Shown piece by piece: positions 45,201 to 54,486 of a stretch of 64,000 nt of DNA. The translations under genes were made by a program, and so were the position numbers. Positions within the stretch are counted from its first letter, which is position 1; each line of letters begins with the position of its first letter. Source of the stretch: Pseudoalteromonas rhizosphaerae (GTDB lineage Bacteria; Pseudomonadota; Gammaproteobacteria; Enterobacterales; Alteromonadaceae); contig NZ_CABVLM010000016.1 in the NCBI RefSeq assembly GCF_902498845.1, positions 60,717 through 124,716 of the forward strand, written 5' to 3'. Under the pieces are notes generated by a model, which saw only the letters and a program-made list of their open reading frames with translations, did not search any database and had not been told where the DNA came from.

Positions 45201-46656
45201 TTATTTGCTCCTTGTTTGCTGATGCCATAGCCTCTATTTGTGCTATTAATACGTTAAAATCAAAATTAAGTGATTGATGGCCCCAAGCCACTTTTACCCA
45301 AGCTGAAAAAAGTTGAGTAAAAACATCTTTGCTTTGCTCAGTGACTTTTGCATCAATTGCTGATTTACACTCTGTTTCGGTCATCGAACGGTGTAATTTT
45401 ACTTGATGAGTGCTCTGCGCCCAGCGAAGCGAAAAATGCAGTAAATAAGCAAGCGCTAGACGCTGATTATTCTCCTGATATGCTGACCTTGCTGCTGCAA
45501 TTAAATCCTCAGGTAAGTCTTGCGGTTTAATATCAGCAAACATGGTTGGGATTATATGTTCTCGATGCTGATTTTTTTGTCTTTTCGGTAATTCTAGTGC
45601 TAAGAAGAAGCCACGCTTTTTAACTAATAAATACACCAACCACAACACAAATAAAACAATTAGCAACCAAATAAAATAACTAAGAAAATTGCCTAAGCTC
45701 TTGAAAAAATTAGCAAGCCAACGATAATCACCATCCGCTGAAGAGTCCTTTTCTAAATCAAAATTTGGTACCCAAGTGGTTTTCTTTTCGATAACATCAT
45801 CCTGCGCATAAAGTGTAGAAACTTGCTCTTTTATAATTAACTTATCTATTGGCTCTGCCATTGACTTACCCGGCACAGCAAACAAACAGCAAGCAAAAAA
45901 CAAGCAAGCAATTGATAATAAAGTATTTAATCTGGCCCGCATATTTTTGAAGGTTAGCTCAATGTCCCAGCCTTCTAAATCTATACGGCGGTGCAAGTAG
46001 GCCATAAAACCTCCGGTGACAAATAATGGTGCGACTAAAGCGACACTGATCACATACACACTATTAATTGCAATTTCCATCCACAAAGGGCTTTCTAATA
46101 TTTGATACAATGGCTCTTCAAGTGACAACGACGTTGGAATAAGGGTAAAAATAATCGCAGAAATACCGATCATTAAGATAAATTCAAAATGTACGCAAAA
46201 CATCATCCAAAGCGTTTGTTTGGGCTTTGATGTTGCAAACAGCACCTGTTTTCGCATTTCTTTACGACGGCCATCTAGCCTTTCTAACTGTGTTACAGGT
46301 GCTAAAAAAGCTCTGTTAGGGCTCAGTCGATAAAGCGTCATATTGATGAATATGTCACCCGCTTGCAGCTTCAGGATTGATTTTAAACTACTCGAAATGG
46401 TTGCCTGTTGATTAAACACTACTTTTGACATGTAGTCTAAAATTGGCCGTTCAAATAACGGTTTTAAAAACCATACAATAAAGGCGCTCCATGACCAACC
46501 AAACAATACACCGGCAAGGATGAACACTGGCACAGCTAAACAAATATACAAACTAAATAACGGTAAAAAATGTTGTTTAGTAAGTAATACCGTCAAATCA
46601 AACGTTTCATAGGCGCCGCGTTTTCGAGGATTAAAGCTAAGACGATTAAGTTCCAT
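45190..46656 (-). CDS. DUF4129 multi-pass membrane protein
   Basis: 488 residues with an N-terminal helical membrane block (about 30-270), a signal-like cleavage-type segment near 240, one further helix near 335, and a C-terminal cytoplasmic DUF4129 domain (about 385-470). That domain has QENNQRLALAYLLHFSLRWA and SMTETECKSAI. Unknown role within the MoxR operon. Overlaps its neighbours on both sides. Confidence 0.82.
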   Translation of the reverse strand: MELNRLSFNPRKRGAYETFDLTVLLTKQHFLPLFSLYICLAVPVFILAGVLFGWSWSAFIVWFLKPLFERPILDYMSKVVFNQQATISSSLKSILKLQAGDIFINMTLYRLSPNRAFLAPVTQLERLDGRRKEMRKQVLFATSKPKQTLWMMFCVHFEFILMIGISAIIFTLIPTSLSLEEPLYQILESPLWMEIAINSVYVISVALVAPLFVTGGFMAYLHRRIDLEGWDIELTFKNMRARLNTLLSIACLFFACCLFAVPGKSMAEPIDKLIIKEQVSTLYAQDDVIEKKTTWVPNFDLEKDSSADGDYRWLANFFKSLGNFLSYFIWLLIVLFVLWLVYLLVKKRGFFLALELPKRQKNQHREHIIPTMFADIKPQDLPEDLIAAARSAYQENNQRLALAYLLHFSLRWAQSTHQVKLHRSMTETECKSAIDAKVTEQSKDVFTQLFSAWVKVAWGHQSLNFDFNVLIAQIEAMASANKEQINEA

Positions 46657-47590
46657 AGCGCATACCTCTATACAATCGATAAATTACATATGTCCAACAC
46701 ACAGTACCTACGACGAATTTAATTTCATGAGCAATGGCACGGGGCGACCAAAATGCTTCAATAAAGGCAGCTAAAACTAACATAACAAAAGCACCAACAA
46801 TTAATGGCAGTGCTGTTTGAGCCGCTTTTTTCATAGCATAACTGCGTGTAAATTGGCTTGGGTTTAATAACGCGTAGCCAATCTGACATCCTGCGGCAGA
46901 GGCAATAATAATCGCTGTTAATTCAAACGAACCGTGAGTAATAACAAACGAGAAAAATGTTTTTTCAAAACCAACATTGACAATATGCGCACCAATGGCG
47001 CCGAAATAAAAACTATTAAATAGCAAAAAGAATACAGCACCGAAACAAAGTAAAACTCCCCCTGCAAACATTTGAAAGGCAATACCGATGTTGTTATATA
47101 TATAGACACCAAACATCAATATATCTTTGTCAGGAGCACGGGTCTCTGTTTGAACAGCTCCAGTTGGGTTATACATTTTTTCAATTTCAAGCACCGTACT
47201 TTGACCTAAAAAAGTATAAACGGCATCTGGATAAAGGGTGACCCAAATAAAAGCAATAACCGCCAACCCCCAAAATGCCAACAAATTAGCGCCTAACATG
47301 AAACGATTTTCGTACAAAGCACGAGGAAAAGCGGTGCGGGCTATTTGCCAAATTTCTGAAAATTGGTTTTTGCGGGATAAATACAGTGTTTTTTGACCCT
47401 GTTGTACCAGCTGATTTAGCTGCTGAATTAGTAAAGGACTGTACTGCCTACTTCTTGCGATGGCTAAATCGTTGCAAATTTTTCGATATAATTTAGGAAA
47501 GTCTTCAGGAAAAGTACTATTTAGTTCGCAATATGCTTGAAATTGTTGCCATATTTGGCTGTTTAAATTTACAAATTGAGTTTGCTTCAT
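46646..47590 (-). CDS. SpoIIM/DUF95-family membrane protein
   Basis: 314 residues. A cytoplasmic helical start (about 1-95) precedes several transmembrane helices. The block FLLFNSFYFGAIGAHIVNVG and ITHGSFELTAIIIASAAG is typical of the stage II sporulation protein M family. This is a family name only; nothing here suggests sporulation. Overlaps RDD by 4 bases. Confidence 0.87.
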   Translation of the reverse strand: MKQTQFVNLNSQIWQQFQAYCELNSTFPEDFPKLYRKICNDLAIARSRQYSPLLIQQLNQLVQQGQKTLYLSRKNQFSEIWQIARTAFPRALYENRFMLGANLLAFWGLAVIAFIWVTLYPDAVYTFLGQSTVLEIEKMYNPTGAVQTETRAPDKDILMFGVYIYNNIGIAFQMFAGGVLLCFGAVFFLLFNSFYFGAIGAHIVNVGFEKTFFSFVITHGSFELTAIIIASAAGCQIGYALLNPSQFTRSYAMKKAAQTALPLIVGAFVMLVLAAFIEAFWSPRAIAHEIKFVVGTVCWTYVIYRLYRGMRYGT

Positions 47591-48315
47591 TGCTTACTCT
47601 CACTATTGGAGCGACCACTGTTGATATTATTCTGCCCAGCAAAATGCCTTGCGTAATTAAATAATGTTTCAACACTATCATTTTCTTCGATATTTAATGG
47701 CTTGGATAAAATATTTGCTATTTCTTGACGTCTTGCAGGAGAAAGTTCATGGGCACGCTCAGTAAAGTCTAAAACAGCTAATTGCTCTTCGGTACTAAAC
47801 GCAATGCTAGGTACTTCAGCTGGCCCGTCTGGTAATAACTCCCGACTCATAGCGTCTTCTTCGTAAACTACGATAGTTCCTGCAGCCCAATCACCGATGC
47901 GTTTGAAACGGGGATTAAAACACATAACAATTAAACCAAGAAAATAACCAACAGGCAGCATATCTGCGGGGCGAATTAAGTTTCTTACAACAATTTGTGA
48001 AAAGGTTGGAGGTAAGCCATTATCTTGAACAACACGAATTTTTAGACGTTTTTTACCTGGGGTCTGGCCATTTTTAACTTCATAAAAGATGTTATACCCC
48101 CATGAAATTAAAAAATACATGACAAGTAAAATACCTTCCCCAAAATCGCCGAATAACATAAGCACAGTAGCGATAATGGCTATCAAAATTGTGCGAAGAA
48201 TAAAATCGATGATGTAGGCGTAACTACGCGAAACCAATCCAGCGGATGTGATAGCTATATCCACACCTTCAGGTAATTTAACAAACGCCCTATTTTCCAA
48301 TCCATGGTTTAGCAT
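47587..48315 (-). CDS. RDD-family membrane protein
   Basis: About 242 residues from the ATG at 48315; an ATG at 48381 gives 22 more, and neither has a clear Shine-Dalgarno. The RDD segment reads AGLVSRSYAYIIDFILRT, followed by the family-typical NGQTPGKKRLKIRVVQDNG and PRFKRIGDWAAGTIVVY. About three transmembrane helices. First gene of the first MoxR operon. Confidence 0.87.
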   Translation of the reverse strand: MLNHGLENRAFVKLPEGVDIAITSAGLVSRSYAYIIDFILRTILIAIIATVLMLFGDFGEGILLVMYFLISWGYNIFYEVKNGQTPGKKRLKIRVVQDNGLPPTFSQIVVRNLIRPADMLPVGYFLGLIVMCFNPRFKRIGDWAAGTIVVYEEDAMSRELLPDGPAEVPSIAFSTEEQLAVLDFTERAHELSPARRQEIANILSKPLNIEENDSVETLFNYARHFAGQNNINSGRSNSESKQ

Positions 48316-48717
48316 TACATTTACTACAAATTTGATGATTACATAAAGTTGAACGTATCGAAAGAAGTAACATTCAACCAAGGAAATGATGCGTTATAAT
48401 GCGCGTTTTTGTGTTATTTTTCAATATTCCTTTAGTATAAAATGTTTAATCATGAAAAACATTAAGTAGCTGGACTTAACCGCTTCAGCCATTTCTAGTT
48501 TACTTTTGAGGTATTTATAAACTCGGTAAAAATAACAAAACATAGAGGGGATTTAAGTGTGGAGGGGATTGATTATTCAATTTAGTTCAAGAGTTTTTTC
48601 TCACCCTGCTTTAAATAAAGAATATACCTACGAAGTCCATCAAACACCCAAGCTACTTAAATTAATTAAATAGCTTGGGTGTTTGATGGATTAATACTGC
48701 AAAAGACGTAAAGATTA
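48316..48717. other. Intergenic region between the first MoxR operon and efpL
   Basis: About 400 bases without a gene I can support. It holds the promoter region of the minus-strand RDD operon. A TTGAAA and a TATAAC on the minus strand are spaced 20 apart, so no firm promoter is called. It also holds the 20-bp inverted repeat at 48636-48690. I see no ORF, tRNA or insertion sequence. Confidence 0.5.
48636..48690. repeat. Perfect 20-bp inverted repeat downstream of efpL
   Basis: Arms 48636-48655 and 48671-48690 are exact reverse complements (20 bp) around a 15-base AT-rich loop; the arm begins TCCATCAAACACCCAAGC. It starts 27 bases past the efpL stop on the minus strand. There is no T-run on either strand, so it does not look like a simple terminator. 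It may be an RNA hairpin, an operator, or the fused ends of a small mobile repeat. Confidence 0.75.
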
Positions 48718-49290
48718 TTATTTTTCAGCACGGCCCATAAATTTATGCTCTGCGGTATTAATACGGATACGGTCACCTGTAGAAATATGCTCCGGCACTT
48801 GAATGATCAAACCAGTTGATAATCGTGCAGGTTTAGAGCGAGCGCTCGCTGAAGCACCTTTAATTGAAGGGTCTGTTTCTTCAACCACAAGTTCAACACT
48901 TGATGGTAAATCTAAGCCTACTGGTGCGCCATCAATTACAATGACATGCACGCCTTGGGTTTCTTCGTTGACGAATAAAATTTCTTCGCTGATCGCTTCT
49001 TTATTAAGGTTATATGGCGTGTAATCTTCGTTATCCATAAATACGTATTCTTCGCCATCTAAATACGAGAACATTGCTTCACGACGAGTTAAATCAGCTA
49101 GTTTTAACATGTCGCTATCTTTGAATGTTTCATCTACTTTGCTACCAGTTACTACATCGTACAAGCGCATACGGTACAAACTTCCACCAGCACGGCCTTG
49201 TGGTACAGAACGAACAATATCTTTAACCACTAAAACGCGGCCATTAAACTCAATCGCAGTACCTTTTTTAACTTCACTTGCCTTTGGCAT
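48718..49290 (-). CDS. efpL: Elongation factor P-like protein EfpL (YeiP)
   Basis: 190 residues with the three-domain EF-P fold. MPKASEVKKG, EYVFMDNEDYTPY, and PSIKGASASARSKPARLSTG match E. coli YeiP closely. Arg33 in PQGRAGGSL is at the tip position where EF-P carries its modified Lys, as in YeiP. It relieves ribosome stalling at proline-containing motifs, overlapping EF-P. Single gene. Confidence 0.95.
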   Translation of the reverse strand: MPKASEVKKGTAIEFNGRVLVVKDIVRSVPQGRAGGSLYRMRLYDVVTGSKVDETFKDSDMLKLADLTRREAMFSYLDGEEYVFMDNEDYTPYNLNKEAISEEILFVNEETQGVHVIVIDGAPVGLDLPSSVELVVEETDPSIKGASASARSKPARLSTGLIIQVPEHISTGDRIRINTAEHKFMGRAEK

Positions 49291-49492
49291 CAGTGTATTT
49301 CCTATAATTTATAAATCCCCAGAAACATACCACGAACTGGATTTTCTTCAATAAGAAAATATCACATACCGCTATTTTTCTCGTAGGGCCTGTATTTACT
49401 CATAAATTTTACCTATTAATCGATTTTTCATGACTAAACTACGAAAAAGCTGCTATGGTTAAACTACCAAAAATGACCTCAAGGACTGGATC

Positions 49493-49879
49493 ATGGATCA
49501 GCACACTGCACATGAGTATTTAGCAACAAAACCTCTGGTTATGGTTACCAAACCTTTCGGCCAAGAAGTTGATGTATATAAAGTAAACCATAAAATGTTT
49601 GCCACTTTATCGGTGGGCAACGAAGGGGAAACTGACGAAGACGGCAACCCTATTTGGTGGATGAATTTAAAATGCGACCCGGATGAAGCGCAATCACTTC
49701 GTGATATTTTTCCTTCAGTGATCCCAGGCTATCATATGAATAAACGGTTATGGAATACTGTTATTTTAGATGGCTCAATCCCGCAAGGTGAAATTGAACG
49801 TATGATTGATAATTCATTTAACTTAGTGGTTGCCAATATGCCGGAAAAAGATCGCAAAGCGATTGAAATTCATATGTAA
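49493..49879 (+). CDS. MmcQ/YjbR family protein
   Basis: 128 residues of the CyaY-like MmcQ/YjbR fold: VTKPFGQEVDVYKVNHKMFATL, WWMNLKCDPDEAQSLRD, and a C-terminal GYHMNKRLWNTVILDGSIP. Putative DNA-binding, function unknown. Preceded by AAGGA about ten bases before the ATG. Confidence 0.9.
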   Translation: MDQHTAHEYLATKPLVMVTKPFGQEVDVYKVNHKMFATLSVGNEGETDEDGNPIWWMNLKCDPDEAQSLRDIFPSVIPGYHMNKRLWNTVILDGSIPQGEIERMIDNSFNLVVANMPEKDRKAIEIHM

Positions 49880-49932
49880 GTCAAAATTTTAATGTTGTAC
49901 TGCGCAAGCTACTTGTTCAGTACAACTTAGCC

Positions 49933-50451
49933 TTACTGCGTACACGTTAGTAAAAAATGATGATCATCAAATAATACCCCACCAATTTCGTAAGCTGACG
50001 GTTCAACGCTAACTAACTTAAAGCCACATTTAGTCAACACTTTTTCTGAGCCTACATTCCCTTTCGTAACCACAGCAGTAAATTGTTGAATGTTAAACGC
50101 TGTCGTCGCCCATGTTAAAAATGCTTGTAGTGCTTCAGTTGCATAACCTTGACCATAAAACTCAGGCATTAACAGATAACCAACTTCGGGAGTGTTTGAT
50201 GAGGATGTTGTAAGCCCTGTAACGCCCACTTTTTTGCCTGTTTTTATTTCAATGATCATCAAACACAAAGACTGATTGGCTGTAGGGTGCCACGGCGCCA
50301 ACCGCTGCATAAACTTATTACGTATTTGCGTATCAGAAGGCCTGTCAAAACATTTTTCAATAACGCATGGCTCATCATGCAAAGCTAAAAAAAACGCCCA
50401 ATCGTCTTGTTCAAGGAGCCTCAATTGTAATCTTGCAGTGCTGATGTTCAT
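49933..50451 (-). CDS. GNAT (RimJ/RimL-type) N-acetyltransferase
   Basis: 172 residues. TARLQLRLLEQDDW at the start, the acetyl-CoA loop PEFYGQGYATEAL (about 110-122) and VTKGNVGSEKVLTKCGFKLV at the C-terminus are typical. Acyl acceptor unknown. Convergent with the YjbR gene. Confidence 0.9.
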   Translation of the reverse strand: MNISTARLQLRLLEQDDWAFFLALHDEPCVIEKCFDRPSDTQIRNKFMQRLAPWHPTANQSLCLMIIEIKTGKKVGVTGLTTSSSNTPEVGYLLMPEFYGQGYATEALQAFLTWATTAFNIQQFTAVVTKGNVGSEKVLTKCGFKLVSVEPSAYEIGGVLFDDHHFLLTCTQ

Positions 50452-50544
50452 TATTCGTCTTTACGCGGTATCAGTTAGGGATGCCCCTGTTATAACAACA
50501 AAGCAAAATGATTTCAGCAACTAAATTTTTTAAATTCTAGGCAT

Positions 50545-50578
50545 AAAAAAACGCACTTCAAACTATCCGTGCGTTTTT
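50545..50578. terminator. Terminator of fadI-fadJ
   Basis: An A-run, ACGCAC, a 12-base loop, GTGCGT and a T-run, about 20 bases past the fadJ stop on the minus strand. Confidence 0.85.
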
Positions 50579-50596
50579 ATAACTAGCAATTAAATA

Positions 50597-52891
50597 CTAT
50601 TTCACTTTATCATCGCTTGCATCGGCTGGGGGCGTGTCGGTTACCGATTCAGCTTCAGTAGCTGGCGCTGGCGGAACAATAACTTCTTGAGCCTCAACCG
50701 CTTCGACAGGTTCTACATCGGTAACGTCTTGCGTAGCCGCCACGGTTTGTTCTACCACAACTGCTTTACTTGGCTGTGCAGACTCAGGCTGATAAAAGCT
50801 TGCACCAGCATCAGCCATCGAAACTAAAGCTGCACACGGCGCAAATACCGGGTTAAAGTTAGCAAAAGTAGCCATTTCTGAGCTTACTTTGTTTGCGCCA
50901 AGTTTATCCATATAGCTAAATGGACCACCTAAAAATGGCGGGAAGCCAATACCAAAGATTGCGCCAATATCACCATCACGAGGACTGGCAATAATGCCTT
51001 CGTCTAAACAGCGGGCAGCTTCGTTAAGCATTTGTGCCACACAACGTTTAGCAATTTCGCTTTTATTTAAACGTGGTGATGGGCTCACGCCGAGTAATTC
51101 GTAAACTGATTCGTCTACTTTTTTAGCTTTCTTATCGTAAAGATAAAAACCACGGCCAGTCTTCCGGCCTAAGCGTTTGGCATCAATTAAACGTGAAAAC
51201 GCATCGGGTGCTTTAAAACGATCACCGAGTTCTTTTTCAAGAATTGGCGCAATCTTAGAGCCGATATCAATGCCGACTTCGTCTAATAGTGCTAATGGTC
51301 CAACAGGGAAACCAAACTCAACGAGTGCCGCATCAATCTTTTCAATTGGCTCACCTGCCAGTAATAAGTTAGCCGCTTCATTCACATAAGGCGCTAAAAT
51401 ACGGTTAACGTAAAAGCCTGCGCTATCTTTAACAACGATTGGTGTTTTACCTTGCTTACGGGCAAAATTTACAATCCGGGCGATAGTCTCTTCTGAGGTG
51501 CCTTCGTGTGGAATGATTTCAACCAATGGCATTTTCTCAACTGGTGAGAAATAATGTAAGCCAATTACATTCTCTGGACGGGCAGCTTCTGCCGCAATTT
51601 GTGAGATAGGCAATGATGACGTGTTACTAGCAAAAATTGTGTTTGCTTGGCATTCACGTTCTACATCTGCCACCATACCTTGCTTAAGGCTTAGGTCTTC
51701 AAATACCGCTTCAATCACTAAATCAATGTGTTTAAAACCACTGTAGTTAGTTGTACCAGTAATTCGGTTCATAGTTTGTTGCAGTTCAGCCTTAGATAAA
51801 ATACGGCGCTTTTGCTTTTTATCTAAAATTTTATAGCTGTAATTCATGGCATTACTTATGCCCTGCTCTGCAACATCTTTGATACGAACTGGTACACCGG
51901 CTTTTACAGCACTAACATGGGCAATACCTGCGCCCATTAAACCGCCGCCTAGTACGGCTGTTTTAGTGATTGCTGGAGCGTCGTCGTTGCGCCACTCTTT
52001 TTTCATTTCAGTGGTGGCAAAAAATATCCCACGTAATGACTTTGATTCGCTGCTCATTACTAAAGTAGCAAAACCTTCCGCTTCTGTTTTATAAGCTTTT
52101 AGTTCATCCAGCTCAACACTTGCGCGTATTGCTTTGATAATAGCCAACGGCGCAGGATAATGACCACCGGTTTTTTTCAGTACATTTTCTTGTGCTTTTT
52201 TAAAGATGAAGTTTCGGCCAAACGGATTCGATTCTAATAATTGGCTAATACGATCAAGCTTAGGCTTGCCCGCTTTCGCTTTACCTTTTGAAGCAAATTC
52301 TTTTGCTACTTTTAGCAATACGGTCTGTGGTACACAATCATCTACCAAACCCGATTTTTTAGCTTGTTTAGCGCGAATTTGTTTACCTGTTAACGTCCAC
52401 TCAAGGGCTTTTTGCAAACCAACCAGTTTAGGCAAGCGTTGCGTTCCACCACCACCGGGTAATAAACCAAGTTGTACTTCAGGTAAGCCTAGTTTAGTGA
52501 TATCACTGTCTGTACATACGCGATAATCGCACGCCAAGGCAAATTCTAAACCACCACCCAATGCCGCACCATGAATGGCACTAACAGTTGGAAATAGCAG
52601 TTTTTTCATATCAAAAAATGCACGGTGGCATAATTCGCTGATCGCCAGTGCATCATCACGACTTTGCACGTTATCAAGCATTTTTACATCAGCACCAGCA
52701 ATAAAGTTATCGCTTTTACCACTAATGAATACCATGCCCTTCACTGACTGCTGTTTTGCGTCATCAAGTAAGGCTGTTAAATCATCTGCAAAAGTGTCGC
52801 GCAGGGTATTCATTTTTTCGCCCGGCACATCAATGGTGACAACGGCAATACCGCTATCATCAACGTCTAAATTAAATACTGACTGTGTCAT
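50597..52891 (-). CDS. fadJ: Fatty-acid oxidation complex alpha subunit FadJ
   Basis: Enoyl-CoA hydratase plus 3-hydroxyacyl-CoA dehydrogenase of the anaerobic-type beta-oxidation complex. The ATG at 52889-52891 overlaps the fadI stop (TAATG) and gives 764 residues beginning MTQSVFNLDVDDSGIAVV. The crotonase domain (about 1-190) has HGAALGGGLEFALACDYR. The NAD site AVLGGGLMGAGIAHVSA and two C-terminal dehydrogenase domains follow. An Ala/Glu/Pro/Val-rich tail of about 60 residues extends past the usual end (E. coli 714). Confidence 0.96.
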   Translation of the reverse strand: MTQSVFNLDVDDSGIAVVTIDVPGEKMNTLRDTFADDLTALLDDAKQQSVKGMVFISGKSDNFIAGADVKMLDNVQSRDDALAISELCHRAFFDMKKLLFPTVSAIHGAALGGGLEFALACDYRVCTDSDITKLGLPEVQLGLLPGGGGTQRLPKLVGLQKALEWTLTGKQIRAKQAKKSGLVDDCVPQTVLLKVAKEFASKGKAKAGKPKLDRISQLLESNPFGRNFIFKKAQENVLKKTGGHYPAPLAIIKAIRASVELDELKAYKTEAEGFATLVMSSESKSLRGIFFATTEMKKEWRNDDAPAITKTAVLGGGLMGAGIAHVSAVKAGVPVRIKDVAEQGISNAMNYSYKILDKKQKRRILSKAELQQTMNRITGTTNYSGFKHIDLVIEAVFEDLSLKQGMVADVERECQANTIFASNTSSLPISQIAAEAARPENVIGLHYFSPVEKMPLVEIIPHEGTSEETIARIVNFARKQGKTPIVVKDSAGFYVNRILAPYVNEAANLLLAGEPIEKIDAALVEFGFPVGPLALLDEVGIDIGSKIAPILEKELGDRFKAPDAFSRLIDAKRLGRKTGRGFYLYDKKAKKVDESVYELLGVSPSPRLNKSEIAKRCVAQMLNEAARCLDEGIIASPRDGDIGAIFGIGFPPFLGGPFSYMDKLGANKVSSEMATFANFNPVFAPCAALVSMADAGASFYQPESAQPSKAVVVEQTVAATQDVTDVEPVEAVEAQEVIVPPAPATEAESVTDTPPADASDDKVK

Positions 52892-54201
52892 TACGCACTC
52901 TCCAATACAAAGGCTGCACCTAAGCCACCTGCGGCACACGCAGTTGTTAGTGCTAAGCCACCGCCACGGCGGTTGAGTTCATGTAAACTTTGGGTGATAA
53001 GTCGTGCGCCGGTGGCTGCAAATGGATGACCATATGCAAGCGAACCGCCTAAAACGTTAAACTTATCCATGTTAATTTCACCAATCGCTTTGCTGCGACC
53101 GAGTTTTTCTTGCGCAAACTTATCTGAGGCAAACATTTTCATGTTCGCTAACGTTTGTGCTGCAAAGGCTTCGTGCATTTCAATTAAATCAAGATCGGCA
53201 AGCGTTATGCCAGCTCTCGCTAAGGCAACAGGCGTTGAATGAGCCGGCCCCATTAGCATGTCTTCATTCACACCAATGGCAGAGAATGCAAAGCTACGTA
53301 CATAACCTAAAATGTTATAGCCTAATGCTTTGGCTTTACTTTCGCTCATCATTAATACCGCTGCTGCACCATCAGTTAGCGGTGTTGAGTTTGCAGCAGT
53401 GACTGAGCCATGCTGACGGTCAAACGCTGGTTTTAATTTAGCGTACCCTTCAACCGTTGAATTATGGCGAATATTATTATCTTGTTCGATAAAACTTTTA
53501 TACGGCGGTAAATGTGCAGTCATCACTTCATCAGCAAGTTTACCATCTGCCCATGCTTGGCTAGCAAGAGTATGTGAACGATGAGCTAAGGCATCTTGAT
53601 CTTCACGGCTAATACTGTGAGTTTTTGCCATCTGCTCGGCAGTTTGGCCCATAGATAAACCAGTTGAATATTCTGCAACCGCAGGCGGTACTGGTAATAA
53701 ATCTTTTAAACGCAGCTTAGAGAATATTTTTAAGCGCTGACCTAAGGTACGTGCTTTATTAAGATCAACAAGGCTACCTGCTAATTTTTTACTTACGCCG
53801 ATTGGCAATACCGATGACGAGTCTGCACCACCAGCAATACCCACTTGCACCGAACCTGCCATGATTGATTCAGCCACATTAGCAATCGCCTGAAAACTAG
53901 TAGCACAAGCACGTGATACGGAGTACGCATCAACAGATACTGGCATGCCAGTACCCAATACGATTTCGCGGGCAATGTTTGGCGCTTCTGGCATTTGTAC
54001 TACTTGACCAAACACTAATTGATCAATTTCAGATTTATCAAAGTTAAGGCGTTCAAGCATTTCGTTAACGACTAACTTCCCCATATCAAGGGCTGGTACA
54101 TGATGAAATGCAGTTGCTTGTTTAGCAAATGGCGTACGTAAACCACTGACGATGGCAATACGATCGCCCTTTGCTGTTTTTAGTATATTTTGCTCAGACA
54201 T
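52891..54201 (-). CDS. fadI: 3-ketoacyl-CoA thiolase FadI
   Basis: Last step of beta-oxidation, partner of FadJ. The ATG at 54201 gives 436 residues, equal to E. coli FadI, with GGGAG eight bases upstream; the ATG at 54273 lies across the promoter and is rejected. GDRIAIVSGLRTPFA, the active-site Cys in SRACATSFQ, ADSSSVLPIGVSKK and NVLGGSLAYGHPFAATGARL are diagnostic. Translationally coupled to fadJ. Confidence 0.97.
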   Translation of the reverse strand: MSEQNILKTAKGDRIAIVSGLRTPFAKQATAFHHVPALDMGKLVVNEMLERLNFDKSEIDQLVFGQVVQMPEAPNIAREIVLGTGMPVSVDAYSVSRACATSFQAIANVAESIMAGSVQVGIAGGADSSSVLPIGVSKKLAGSLVDLNKARTLGQRLKIFSKLRLKDLLPVPPAVAEYSTGLSMGQTAEQMAKTHSISREDQDALAHRSHTLASQAWADGKLADEVMTAHLPPYKSFIEQDNNIRHNSTVEGYAKLKPAFDRQHGSVTAANSTPLTDGAAAVLMMSESKAKALGYNILGYVRSFAFSAIGVNEDMLMGPAHSTPVALARAGITLADLDLIEMHEAFAAQTLANMKMFASDKFAQEKLGRSKAIGEINMDKFNVLGGSLAYGHPFAATGARLITQSLHELNRRGGGLALTTACAAGGLGAAFVLESA

Positions 54202-54217
54202 TAATGCTCTCCCGCTG

Positions 54218-54232
54218 ACAGGTCTGACCTGT
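54218..54232. promoter_or_regulatory. FadR-like operator upstream of fadI
   Basis: ACAGGTC-T-GACCTGT is a perfect 7-bp dyad centred on one base. Its GGTCNGACC core is the conserved centre of the gammaproteobacterial FadR site. It lies between the predicted promoter and the fadI ribosome-binding site, so a bound repressor would block transcription. Binding is inferred. Confidence 0.7.
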
Positions 54233-54244
54233 TTGTTTTCCTCG

Positions 54245-54273
54245 ATTCTAAACAACCCGTGTGCTAAAGCCAA
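54245..54273 (-). promoter_or_regulatory. Sigma-70 promoter of fadI-fadJ
   Basis: On the minus strand TTGGCT (54268-54273) and TAGAAT (54245-54250) are 17 bases apart. The start of transcription would fall a few bases before the FadR-like dyad. Confidence 0.65.
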
Positions 54274-54486
54274 TAGCGAAATTGAAAATAGTATAATTAG
54301 TTACCAACCATAGGCTTTTTTTAGCATATTTACAAAAAATACTGCGCTTTCTATGCTAGGGTAAAAATCGTTAAAAAATAACGAACTATTTTGAAAACTT
54401 GAGTCTAACACTTGTGTTATAAACTATTTACCCATATTACTAGTTAAGCTTTTATAAACCTTGCAAATCAGGACAGTTTTTTTACT

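Noticed and set aside
46646..47590. Sporulation gene spoIIM
   Set aside because: The family name comes from Bacillus, but neighbours and lineage show a MoxR-linked membrane protein and no sporulation genes.
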